Source of the DNA: Alligator mississippiensis
Taxonomy: Eukaryota > Chordata > Crocodylia > Alligatoridae
Reading direction: 5' to 3'
DNA length: 64,000 nt
Assembly (NCBI RefSeq): GCF_030867095.1
Contig: NC_081829.1
Span: 67,353,181-67,417,180 of the forward strand
Made by a program: the position numbers and the translations under genes. This document shows positions 53,653 through 64,000 of the stretch, piece by piece (the first letter of the stretch is position 1; every line of letters begins with the position of its first letter). Under the pieces are notes generated by a model, which searched no databases, was not told the DNA's origin, and was given only the letters and a program-made list of their open reading frames with translations.

Positions 53653-54003
53653 TCATAGAATCAGAGAATCAGAGAAAATTAGAGTTGGAAGGGACCTCAG
53701 GAGGTCATCTAGTCCACTCCCCTGCTCAAAGCAGGACCATCCTCAACTATATTATTCCAGCCAGGACTTCGTTGTGCTGGGCCTTAAAAACCTCAAAGGT
53801 CCCCTGCTTTTCCACTTACCTCAGGGCTTTGTTTTCCATCCCCCGGTGAACCTAATTTAAAGCCTTCCTCACTAGGTTAGCGACCCTGTCTGCAAAGATT
53901 CTCTTCCCTCTCTTCATTAGATGGAACCCATCTCTTCCTAGAAATACTTCTTCCTGGAACAATACCCCATGGTCAAAGAAGCCAAACCCCTGCTGGCAAC
54001 AAT
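53653..54003 (-). mobile_element. Internally deleted CR1 (ORF1 end joined to 3' tail)
   Basis: Minus strand: 54000-53869 encodes the end of the CR1 ORF1 esterase (GFGFFDHGVLFQEE, LGRDGFHLMKRGKR, VANLVRKALN then TAG), with the Asp-x-x-His pair present. About 50 bases later it passes into the last codons of ORF2 (AQHNEVLAGII) and the tail GGTCCCTTCCAACTCTAATT with ATTCT-CTGATTCTATGAA. Roughly 3 kb of ORF2 is missing between the two. Confidence 0.85.
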
Positions 54004-54155
54004 ACTGAATTTGGGAAAGAATAACCAAAATAGTTTAACTATTTGCACATTGTTTTGCTCTTTCTTAGAATGCTCTAACATGCCCATGACTCTAAAAAGG
54101 GCAAAACAATGAGCAAATAGTTAAACTATTTTGGTTATTCTTTCCCAAATTCAGT
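54004..54155. repeat. 57-nt-arm hairpin
   Basis: 54004-54060 and 54099-54155 are inverted copies with two mismatches (arms start ACTGAATTTGGGAAAGAATA), with a 38-nt AT-rich loop. It sits directly at the 5' limit of the deleted CR1. Confidence 0.9.
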
Positions 54156-55748
54156 CTGAAGTGGTCACCCCCGGCAGGAAAGCTTTCAGCCAAAAAGTCA
54201 AAGTTTTATAAAGTTATAAGCAATGTAAAATAAGAGAGCAAATGGGAAGGGTTTAGCAAACGTAATGTCAGGGAGTAGTACCAGCCCTGCCAAGAAGAGA
54301 AGAGAATTAATCTCACAGACTTTTCCCTCAGTGAACTCTCGACATGGTCCTTCCAGTGAACTAATAAATAACTTAAATAATGTGTGTGGTAGATGTTGTT
54401 GCATCTGTCTACTGCACATTCTTTGTGGCATTCTGGCAATTTGATTCTTAAGTCAGAAAAATTAATATGGCAGAAATCAACTGTTAGTATCTAATCTTGT
54501 ATCTCCCTTATGCTACAGACTGAAAAAAGGTATTCAAATGTACCAATAATGCACAAAACTTGTCTATGTGACCTTCTCCCCTCCCCTTTCCTACCTCTTC
54601 TTACTCTCTCATCTGCAGCATCTTGTCTTAAACTAGCTATTAAGCTTTTCAATTCAGAAAATGTAACCTAGAATGTATTTAACAACATTCAGTCCTGGGG
54701 GAACCCCTGATCCCAACTGACTGTGTGTGACTGTAAGTCACATAGAGCATGTTCTTTTGGATGAAGAGAAGTAGGATTAAGGGGAAAGATCACTTAAGGT
54801 TTTGCACTTTGAAGCCTCTCTTGGGTAATTTTCATTCAGGCATTAAAATGAATTTGCCTTATAATGAGGTCATGGGAGGATCCAGACTGAAAAGATAGTG
54901 GAACTTCTGCTGACACAGGAATCAGACTGAAAAGGAGTCATTCTTTAGTGAGCTGGTTTGCCAGTTAAAATGTTAGGTTCTAATATGACAAAATAAATTG
55001 CCTATCAATTACTTTTACAGCTGGTTAGGAAACAACTTGCCTAAAATAATCTCCCTTACTGTTATCTGCAAAGCCAGCAGAACAAAAAAGGACAAGTTTA
55101 CTAAAAAAGCACACGTTCAGACTCTCACCTCATCAGGAGACCCTCCCTCCTGGGGAAAGGAGAACACAGAAATCCATTGCAACCTAGCAACTGGCCTGCA
55201 CACATCAGGTAAGCTACCAGCCTTTTAGAAAAAATGGCACATAGCCAATAAAGCACTCACCATGCCTCTCTGTCCATCTGTCCTTGCAAAGTAAAGATGT
55301 TGTTTTTTAAAGAGACTAATACAACAGTGATGACAGAAACTCTTTGGAGTGAAGGAACATTTTAAAAAACATTATTCTAACTTGTAGAAATAAGGTTTTC
55401 TTTTCCCTTTCCCAGTGTTTTTTTGACATCCACTGCAGAGTTTTTGGTTGTAAATATATTTGAAAATAGCTAATGTGCCCATTACAAATTCTAGATACTT
55501 TTTGTAAGATTCTGATCCTTAGTAGGATGTTGCTTTGTGATACAGAGTCATAGTGCCAGATTCAAATCATCATTGCACTTAGATAAAAGCTGGAGTAGCT
55601 CTGTTATAGTCAACGGACCTTATTTTCAGTGACACTGAGGCTTCTTTATACTGCTTTGCATATGTAAAAGACACCAAAAAAGTGGAAATAACATTCTCTT
55701 GCACTATCAGAGCAATGTAAAAGTTCTTTTGTGTACTTTAGAATCAGG
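54156..55748. other. Unique-looking AT-rich DNA
   Basis: No gene or repeat recognised. Confidence 0.4.
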
Positions 55749-55756
55749 CCCAATGC

Positions 55757-56945
55757 CTAGGGACAGACAATAAAAAAGCCTGAGCCTGAATTGATTCAAC
55801 CTTTGCAGGTTAGTCTAACCTGGCTAGACTGAACCAGTTTCAAACCATACAGACAATCTCTCTAGACTGAGGAAATTTAGGCATGTGCCTGCAGTGGTTC
55901 AGGCTGGAAGCTGGGAGGTGCTAGACCAGCCCTCCCTTCCCTTGCAGAGCTGAGTTGAGGAGGGTATGGCCAGGTTCCAAGGGGCTCTGATTAGGGAAGG
56001 GTATAAACCCCACACCTGCCTGCAGTCCTAGGCTTTTCCCAGCTTGCTGCTCAAGGGGCAGTAGTGTTGCCAGCCCCCAGCCCCCAGCTAGCACTAAGGC
56101 AAAGGCGGGGTGTGCAGTGCATGCATCTGTTGATGATACAGAGCTTTTCAATCTCCCTCCCTGCTTCTGTATACTATCTGCATCAAACTGACAGGCAAGC
56201 AAGATGGAGTGAGGGGGCTGATAACAGTGTCACCCCTATCTCAGTGTTTATCACCCCATTAAGAAAACAGAGGGACATTACCAGCTACCTGTTGATTCTG
56301 TTTGTTGATTCAGCATGGACCCAGCATGTGGTCTGCTAGCTAATACACAGATACCTTCTCTGCAAGGCAGAGGGAGGGGGAAATTCCAATTTAGCAGGGA
56401 GTGGTGATGGGGAGGGGGGAAGCAAACAGCTCTTAAACAGCTTTTCCAAGGGAGGACATTAAACTACCTGTTGAATCGCTCCAAAAAGCCTGTCATCTCC
56501 CACAGCACAGACTGTAGCCAGCATGTGGTCTGCTAGCTAATGCTGAGGTGTCTGTGAGGGATGGGGAAATGCCTGCTTAGCACAGAGTAGGAAGGAGAGG
56601 GGGGGAGCAGAAGCCAGGCAGATGCCTGCAGAAACTGCCGAGCTCCAGTGAGGCAGCGGAGGGGAGGGGACAGTCCTGCTGTGGAACAGAGACCCCTGCC
56701 AAGCCTGAGAGCATGCTGGGATGCTGGTGGACTCTGATTTATATTAAACCAGCAAGGGGTCTGGGACAGACTTTGCATAAACCAGTTTGAGCCAAATCAG
56801 TTAAGCCTGATACTACATTCAACCAGGTTTATCTCAAACCAGTTTCAGCCATTTTCAAACTGGTTTATATGCACTGATGTTCTTTTACAGGTTTAAACCA
56901 GTGTCTGATCACTTAAACTGGTTTATGTGTAATGTCTGTCCCTAG
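55757..56945. mobile_element. Non-autonomous hAT, 1.19 kb
   Basis: Ends CTAGGGACAGACAATA and, reversed, CTAGGGACAGACATTA, flanked by CCCAATGC (55749-55756) and CCCAATGG (56946-56953). Subterminal regions repeat AAACCAGTTT and AAACTGGTTT in both orientations, likely transposase-binding sites. Two related ATGTGGTCTGCTAGCTAAT segments occur at 56326 and 56523. No transposase. Confidence 0.85.
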
Positions 56946-56953
56946 CCCAATGG

Positions 56954-58270
56954 ATTAGTCCAAATTTATACCCAATAATAGAGGTCAGACTCCAGCTCAT
57001 CATTTTACATTAATTACATAACACAGAAAAAATGGGATTTGTAATTTTCATAAGAAGTCATATGAGTAGCAAAGTGATTTACTGCTTGGTTAGTGGAAAA
57101 GTTCTAAGAAAAAGTTGCGTGTGAATACTTAGTACATGATATTCATTATTTTAGCATTGATGATTGTGATTGTTCCTATACAATTAATTGCCTCTGTCTC
57201 CTGACATGACCATGGCAAACTACTGATATTACATGCATTTCTGGAATGAATTAATACATGTGTGAGTTTACAGTCTCTTTCCTGTGACATACACAACTCT
57301 GAAAATCACTTTTTTCAGAACATTTGTGGAAACAAATGTTTATGGAATGTAAACACAAAGCATGATAAGGGTAACTGAGGCAAATTCATTAAAAAAAATT
57401 AGAGTGACTATTAAAAGTTGGGGCAGGGTCTGAGCGCACTGTTCACGTAGCTAGAAAAGTTATACTATCTAAATGTGTACATTTTCTTTTACTTTTCAAG
57501 CTCTTGCATGAATCTTCTCTTGCTTTTATTATCTTTTTTCTGAATGTTGAATTTACCATTAATAACGGAAGAAAAGAAAGAGAGAGATTAGGAATGTAAA
57601 GGGGAAGGGGAAAAAACAGAAGAAGAGCAAAAGATAAGGAAAAAGTAGGAGAGGAGAAAGAAGAAACATCTGATAATAGCTGTGAGAAAGTTGACTCATG
57701 GGACCCACATGAAGGTTCAGTCTGCAGATGACTCCTTAATGCACTCTGAAAGAGCTGTTTGCTCTAGAAGGGTCTTTAAGGAACATGGATGCACCTCATC
57801 CATAGTGTATAAACCTGAAGGAGAGAGAATATCCTAAATCAAGCAAAAGATGATGAAAAATCACCAGTATATGATATTGTGTGCTGCAATGCTATAATCA
57901 GATGCTCTGTTTCTTCTTATGGCATCAGCATTATTTCTTCCCCACTCAATGGTGGTGCCTTTAGAAGTTTACTAGCTATGTTATTCATTTTCTAAATATA
58001 ATCAAAGACATTAGTACATCTATAATTTGCACACTTGTTGAAAGAGAGTTATTTGGGGGTAATATAAGAGTGGAAGAAAATGACGGACCCCAGAAATCTG
58101 TTCAAATGACTCATCAGGAAATAATACTTTTTCTGGCCTCCCTGGGCACTTGTACATGTGACGAGGGTTTAATCTCCAAGGTTTTATTCTATGCCCCCTG
58201 AACTGAAATGGCGAGGCATAGAATAAAACCCTGAGGACTAAACAGTTAAAATGTTTTCATCACGTTACAG
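56954..58270. other. AT-rich DNA, nothing recognised
   Basis: A purine-rich GAAA/GGAA stretch at 57560-57670. Around 58170-58230, GGTTTTATTCTATGCC and GGCATAGAATAAAACC form a hairpin. Confidence 0.5.
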
Positions 58271-58274
58271 CAAG

Positions 58275-59600
58275 GGGCCTTATCCTTTTGTCAGAGCCGG
58301 AGCCTGCCCACAGCTGGGGGGGTGAGCTGCCTGAGGGCCAAGCGGCCCCTGAGCTGCAGGGGGGGCTGGTTCTTCCCTCTGCAGTGGCAGCACCCCCTGG
58401 AGCCACCCAGGCAAGCTGCTAGCAGGCCAGGTGCTGCCCCAGCTCAGAGGTGCCAGGTCCAACTTCCCCAGAAAACCACCTGGGCTTCCAATGCCTTGCA
58501 CACCGTCCCCGCTGCCTTCTCCTGCCACCAGGTCACCCAGCCACCCTCCTGCTGCCTCCCTGCACTGCTCCTGGGCCAAGCCAGCCCATTCCAAGGCAGC
58601 CCCAGCCATCCTGATGGCCACAGGACCCTGCTTTCAAGCAGAAGTGGCAAGGGGCCCAATCCTTGTTGTTGCAGAGCCTCCTCCACCCCCAAACCTGGGG
58701 GACAAACTGCTGGTGAGTCAAAAAGCCCCTGAACTGTGGGGGGCCCAGTCCTTCCCTCCACAGCAGCAGCAACCTCTGGGTCACCCAGGTGGGCTGCTAG
58801 CAGGCTGTGTGCTGCCCCAGCTCAGGCACAGCACTTGGCCAGGTCCAACTCTTCCCTGAGACCCTTCGGGCAGCAACACCTGGTAGGCTTCCAGCAGGCA
58901 GACTTGGGGAAGAGTTGAATCAATCTGGGTGCTGCCTCTGAGCTGGGGCCACCCCTGGACTGCTAGCAGCCTGCCTGGGTAGTCTTGGGGTGCTGCTGCC
59001 ACTGACAGAAGGACTGGGGCCCCTTACAACTCAGGGGCCACTCAGCCTACTGGCAGCTTGCCCTCCAGCCACAGGGTGGGAGGGGGAAGGGAGGCTACAC
59101 AACAACAAGGACCGGATCTCACTGCTTCTGCTTGAAAGCAGGATCCTGTGGCCGGCAGGATGCCTGGGACTGTCCAGGAATGGGCTGAATTACCCCTGGG
59201 GCAGTATGGGAAGGCACCAGGAGGGCAGCTAGGTTTGCTGGTGGCCAGAGAAGGTACTGGGGATGGTGCACAGGGTGCTGGAAGCCTGGCTGGGCTTGAG
59301 GAAGTCTTGGATCAAGCACCTCTGAGTTGGGCCAGCATCCAGCCAGCTAGCAGCCCGCCTGGACTTCCAGCACCCCGTGCACATTCTCCAGCCACCAACA
59401 AACCCAGCCACCCTCCTGCTGCCTTCCTGTGCTGCTCCAGGAGCAAGCCAGCCCATTCTTGGGTGGCCCCAGCCGTTCTGCTGGCTGCAGGACCCACCTT
59501 TCAAGTCCAAGTGGAGAGGGGCCGAATCCCTTTTTTTCTGCAGAGCCTGCTCGACTCTCCCATAGCTGGGGGGGGCAAGCTGACAGCTGCATCCTTGCAA
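58275..59600. repeat. GC-rich array of direct and inverted repeat units
   Basis: Units containing CAAGCCAGCCCATTC, CCACCCTCCTGCTGCCT, GCAGAGCCTC and CCCCAGCTCAG recur. Plus-orientation copies lie at about 58400-58720, 58740-58850 and 59300-59590. An inverted copy lies at 59090-59290 (GGAATGGGCTGAATT, GCTTGAAAGCAGGATCCTGT). It can fold into long stems. The overlapping long frames on both strands follow from composition. Confidence 0.6.
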
Positions 59601-61000
59601 TTTGCATCACTGCAAACTAAACTACATCCAGATGTAGAATTGTGTGCAACAATTCAAAGTTATTTAAAACCCCCAAAAGTCTTGTACATGTACACTGTGA
59701 TGCCATTATGTCACAGAGTGACATTTTCGTCACGTGTACATGTTAATGGTGTCACATGTAGAACCACTTCCTTTGCTTTTTTTCCAGGGCAATTTAAATG
59801 TAGGCATTTAAATCTGAACTCTGGCAGCCAACTAGATTTCAAGTTGTTCTTTAACTCATGGGAAACAAATACCCTTTAATTCTGTACAGCCCTTGGGATT
59901 CAAAGGCTTTTTTCTATTTCAAATATATTTTCTCCAATAAAGAAATGAGCATTTTGCATCCTGGGTGGGTTATATAACTGAAAAAGAACAGCTTGTTTTT
60001 ATTCCATCAGAGGCTATTAATCAAGAGCTGTGATTATGATTTTGTCTTCTTTTAAAAATGACCCAGGCGGGCCAGCCCTATCTTCCAGCCCTATGTTCCT
60101 ATGTAAAAATAACTTTTTATAAAATCTTAGTCCTGCTGCCCAGTTGTCTCAGATTCCTTCTGTGCTTAGTTATGTCTCTGTATAACCAGTAGATAAAACT
60201 AATGTTTGTGCTTTGCTGTGATAATAGTGGGATTTACACATCATGACACAGGTTGGCCAGTTAACATTTCTCCTCATGAGAACCAGTCATTCTGAAGAGT
60301 GTACATATTTAGACACACAAGGATGTTTGTTTAACTTTTAAGTACATCTGCTATCTCTAGTGCTTCCTATATGATGTTCAAAATAGTAATGAAAAAATAT
60401 ATCAGATTTACCCAAAGAACCTTGCTTGGCAAGAAAAAAGAATATTTATTCAAATGAAATTTAGTGAATGTTGTCTGTAGAGAGAGAATCTGGCCACATT
60501 TTGAATCAATATTACAGCACCCTGAGATAGATCATCCTAATGTTTAGAATAATTTATTAGTATCAATCAACTTATATTTCTTATTACTTTTTATATCACA
60601 ATAACTTTATGGAAATATGTACACAAAAACATTAACAGATTTTTGTCCACAATAAGATCCTTACATATAATTGAGTTTCATTTGCCTGCATGATAAAGTT
60701 TTTGCTGAAAAGGGGGACTAGGTTAAATCGTACAATAAATAAGAAGTGTTAGAGTGACCCACACTTATCAATCTCTACTTCAATGAATTACATTTTTGTT
60801 TGGCTCATTTACAATCAAGACTGACACAGCAGGGTCTGAGAGTCTACAAACAGACAATGCATTTGTCTCAGGATAAACCATTTTAACTCAAGACAAATTG
60901 CAATCATTCAGACATCTATGTCTGTTGTCCCAAGATAGATCTTAAATCTTAAAAATATTCACAGAGTAAGAGGTGTAGGCCTCGCTGGAGCACTGATCAA
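59601..61000. other. AT-rich DNA with a possible old CR1 scrap
   Basis: CTTCCAGCCCTATGTTCCTATG at about 60080-60101 resembles an old CR1 3' tail. Otherwise nothing recognised. Confidence 0.4.
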
Positions 61001-61002
61001 TA

Positions 61003-61765
61003 CAGGTTTCCCTCAATTTATGCGGTACATGTGTTTCTGAAGAATGCCGCATAAATAGAATTCTCATAAAGCGAACCCACTTTATAATGTAAGAAATAGG
61101 GATAGGTTCCTGTGTCGGCTGCTCCCGGGGCCACTCCAGCATGAGCTGGGGTTAGTGCAGACAAGCAGAGCCCCAGGCGGTACGGGGTGCGGCACTCCTG
61201 AGAGCTGCCAGCACCAGCTGGCTGCAGCCACTGGGCTGCACCATGCCCCATCCCCCCCGGGGCTCTGCCTGTCCCCACTCACCCCAGCTCCTGCTGCAGC
61301 TGTCCCAGGAGTGGCCGATGCCAGCTCCCTGTAGCCGCTGGGCTGCACCATGCCCTGGTGCAGGCAGCTGGTGTCAGCTGCTTCTGGGGTTGCTCCAGCA
61401 CGGGCTAGGTTGAGGGTGCACAAGCGGAGCCCCAGGTGGTGCAGGGCGCAGTACTCACCCCAGCGCCAGCTGCAGTGGCCCCAGGAGCTGCCAGTGCCAG
61501 CTGCCTGCACCAGGGCACAGTGCAGCCCAGTGGCTACAGGGAGCTGGCATCAGCCGCTCACAGGGCTGCTGCAGCCAGGGCTGGGGTGAGTGGAGCCATG
61601 GCCCTTTCCCCTCCCCCCACAGACTTACCTGCTTGTGGGGGGGTGTCTATGCTGATTGTATAAGAGCGAATTTACCTCGCATATAATGAATCATGGTTCT
61701 AAATATGCTCATCGCATAAGAGCAAATTCACATATAAAGACCCCACATGAATCAGGGGAAACCTG
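61003..61765. mobile_element. Tigger/mariner-like element with GC-rich interior
   Basis: Bounded by TA (61001-61002, 61766-61767). Ends CAGGTTTCCCTCAATTTATG and, reversed, CAGGTTTCCCCTGATTCATG. Subterminal GCATAAATAGAATTCTCATA and CATATAAAGACC. The core (61110-61600) is GC-rich and made of repeated pieces (GGGCTGCACCATGCCC, AGCTGCCAG, GGCTGCTCC) in tandem. No transposase. Confidence 0.75.
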
Positions 61766-61767
61766 TA

Positions 61768-62335
61768 CATACTTTTCACACAAAGGCTTTGCTAAAGCAC
61801 TGGCCAGAGCAGGCCTAGCCAATGCACAAACTCTTTATGTAACTTTGCATGTGGACCAGATAAGCACTCCTGCCAAGAGATGGGAGGTGAAGATGGCTGT
61901 ACAAGATGTAGGATAGTCCAGAACCTGCATGATAAGATTGGAACAGGAACATGAGGATCAGGATGTGAAACGAACCCATGGTTTGAGACATTCAAGAGAC
62001 ATTCAAGATACAGATGGAATGCAATATGTAATTAATTTTGATCATTGCATAAAAGGAGGTTTGGAAAGTGTAGGAACTTTGCAGTGTTCGAGAGGAGCCT
62101 ACATTGTGTTGTGTTGACTACCTTGTCACAGGTACAAACGCCTTAATGCCTTCCCTGATGTATTTGAGAGTCCAAAATGCATCAGTGCTGTGCTTATGTA
62201 AATAATAAACTTGGCTGAATCTTTGCCACTAAACCAAGCGTGTGGTTGTTTTTAAGACAAGACTGGTGTTGGGATCTCCTGGCTCTGATTTTTCCCAGCA
62301 CTACAGTTCCTGAGACTTCAACACTAATAACACAT
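61768..62335 (+). mobile_element. LTR-like stretch (possible solo LTR fossil), limits unknown
   Basis: A TATA-like GCATAAAAGGAGG near 62047, AATAATAAAC near 62200, then a U5-like part ending near TTTTTCCCAGCA (about 62300). The order and spacing resemble the solo LTRs at 9455 and 17388. Ends and a target duplication were not established, and the Tigger-like element may sit inside it. No retroviral genes. Confidence 0.35.
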
Positions 62336-63010
62336 CAGTAACACATTATGAGAACAATGACAACACTAATAACACCCTATGACAAGAGGCAGTAATAGTT
62401 TATCCCAGAGTGTCACAAAGTGCATCTAAACAGTTATCTTGGGATATCAACATTGAAGTAATGGCAGAAAAGTAGTAGTGCATACAGCCACCCACTAAAC
62501 CTGATTAGAAGGATGATACGTGTACACACTAATCCAGGGATAGTCGTGTTCTGGGACAAACACAGGCACAACTTGCCACAGGAACAAATGCAATGTCTGT
62601 TCCTAGCCAGACAAACATTTTTAGTGCTCTCTGTTTACGGATCACGTTTTGTTTTCAGTTCAGCCATTCAACCACACTGAAAAACATGAAATCCTTCAGT
62701 AGTAATCATAGCAATTATTTGGTTAAAGCATCCATTTTTAAAGACTCCTGATTTTCTGGTTTATATACATACTAGTCTATACTATGCATTGTATTTTGAC
62801 TATGTAGTCTACATTTTTATAATAGATTATTGTATATAGTCATATGTGCCTTTGAAAAGCATACTAAAGCAGACTGCAGTAAATCTTTTGCAAGCATTTC
62901 AGTTTATCATCTAAATATTTTTAGACCAATTTCAGTTTGACATTATAAATCTTTAATTTGTATAAAAGTTTACAATGATGGACTAACGTATAAAAAAAAA
63001 ACAAAAAACC
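62336..63010. other. AT-rich DNA, possible MITE remnant
   Basis: CAACACTAATAACAC occurs twice (62319 and 62361). CAATGTCTGTTCCTAG near 62593 resembles the hAT end at 56930. Nothing firm. Confidence 0.35.
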
Positions 63011-63011
63011 C

Positions 63012-63751
63012 GCACCATCCTTATAGGCTCGGCAGTGCTGTGTTGGCTAGCACTATGGAAGAAAGAGACTTGGGGGTCATCATTGACCACAAGATGAACA
63101 TGAGCCTGCAATGCGATGCTGCGGCTAGTAAAGCGACCAAAACGCTGGCTTGCATCCATAGATGCTTCTCAAGCAAATCCCGGGACGTCATTCTCCCCCT
63201 GTACTCGGCCTTAGTGAGGCCGCAGCTGGAGTACTGCGTCCAGTTTTGGGCTGCACAATTCAAAAAGGATGTGGAGAAGCTTGAGAGAGTCCAGAGAAGA
63301 GCCATGCGCATGATCAGAGGTCAGGGAAGCAGACCCTACGATGACAGGCTGAGAGCCCTGGGGCTCTTTAGCCTGGATAAGCGCAGGCTCAGGGGTGATT
63401 TGATGGCCACCTACAAGTTTATCAGGGGTGACCACCAGTATCTGGGGGAACGTTTGTTCACCAGAGCGCCCCAAGGGATGACGAGGTCGAATGGTCACAA
63501 ACTACTACAAGATCGTTTCAGGCTGGACATAAGGAAGAATTTCTTTACTGTCCGAGCCCCCAAGGTCTGGAACAGCCTGCCACCGGAGGTTGTTCAGGCG
63601 CCTTCACTGAACACCTTCAAGATGAAACTGGATGCTTATCTTGCTGGCATCCTATGACCCCAGCTGACTTCCTGCCCTTTGGGCAGGGGGCGGGACTCGA
63701 TGATCTTCCGAGGTCCCTTCCAGCCCTAATGTCTATGAAATCAATGAAATA
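63012..63751 (+). mobile_element. CR1 LINE, 5'-truncated 3' end
   Basis: An open frame of 205 codons (63040-63657) covers the C-terminal part of ORF2: [65 protein letters not shown]. Ends GGTCCCTTCCAGCCCTAATG then TCTATGAAA. Same subfamily as the copy at 20.1-24.5 kb by sequence and tail, but less decayed. Confidence 0.93.
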
Positions 63752-64000
63752 ACAAAGAATAGTAATAATTCATTATATTTGGGTGCTGCCTGTATGCTCC
63801 ACATCCAGATCTGTGCTTCACTGTGCTAGGAATTTTACAAACATATGATAAAAAGACTATTCTTTGTCCAGAAAAAACCTTCCAAAAATAGAGAAGATAA
63901 ATGAAATGTGAGAAAGAAGGATATTGCTTATTAACAGAGCATGCATGATGACGAGTAGCTTCATTTGTTTAGTTTTCTGTTTTAAATTAAGAGAGAGACA
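63752..64000. other. AT-rich DNA at window end
   Basis: Nothing recognised. Confidence 0.5.

Noticed and set aside
58322-59879. Long frames on both strands (up to 243 codons)
   Set aside because: They follow the GC-rich repeat units, and frame and strand change from unit to unit.
1-64000. tRNA, rRNA or other structured RNA genes
   Set aside because: No sequence with convincing A/B boxes or rRNA cores was noticed by eye; a dedicated scan could not be run.

Overview
This is a vertebrate, almost certainly sauropsid and most likely crocodilian, genomic window. The evidence is one host gene with close resemblance to vertebrate SLC16A12 and a repeat landscape dominated by CR1 LINEs, hAT DNA transposons, Penelope-like elements (PLEs) and solo LTRs. 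The crocodilian call is inferred from this repeat mix and from the CR1 3' ends of TCTATGAA type. No bacterial features are present.

Host gene. SLC16A12 (MCT12, a plasma-membrane creatine/guanidinoacetate transporter) lies on the minus strand. Six coding exons (48777-48668, 35087-34984, 33743-33600, 29323-28732, 27536-27277, 16885-16623) all have AG/GT borders and compatible phases. They join into a 490-residue protein. The first coding exon also carries 113 nt of 5' UTR with a short uORF. Further 5' non-coding exon(s) and the promoter are not identified and probably lie beyond the right edge. Everything from 48.9 to 64 kb is read here as 5' intron or upstream DNA. Everything left of 16.6 kb is 3' UTR or intergenic DNA. 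The first 0.96 kb is CpG-rich and ends in AATAAA signals; it may be the end of an unrelated plus-strand gene.

Layout. 1-1 kb: CpG-rich block. 1.5-4.1 kb: Harbinger-like TIR elements with a 1.24-kb hAT inserted. 4.1-4.9 kb: old LINE reverse-transcriptase tail (minus). 5.9-9.0 kb: decayed Tx1-type (L1-lineage) LINE. 9.0-11.2 kb: CR1 split by a solo LTR. 11.2-12.4 kb: GC-rich repeats. 12.8-14.9 kb: long solo LTR. 16.6-16.9 kb: last SLC16A12 exon. 17.1-17.3 kb: Tigger-like MITE. 17.3-18.3 kb: hAT with a solo LTR inside. 18.3-20.1 kb: PLE with RT and GIY-YIG. 20.1-24.5 kb: near full-length decayed CR1. 25.6-26.9 kb: GC-rich block. 27.3-35.1 kb: four exons, with a Harbinger-like MITE and a CR1 split by a palindromic hAT MITE in intron 3. 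36.5-43.4 kb: nest of hAT, second hAT, PLE inverted pair and CR1 with an intact 975-codon ORF2. 43.5-46.2 kb: large Harbinger-like element. 47.0-47.4 kb: 151-nt-arm PLE-tail palindrome. 48.7 kb: first coding exon. 50.9-62 kb: more TIR elements, an internally deleted CR1, a 57-nt-arm hairpin, a 1.19-kb hAT, an inverted/tandem GC-rich array, a Tigger-like element and an LTR-like stretch. 63.0-63.75 kb: 5'-truncated CR1.

The biological interest lies in how the mobile elements are built and nested: two independent head-to-head PLE pairs, a four-deep insertion stack, solo LTRs with clear target duplications inside other elements, and one CR1 copy with every visible catalytic residue intact. I saw no convincing previously undescribed protein-coding system. 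Repeat classes are inferred from motifs, terminal repeats and target duplications read by eye, without a library search.
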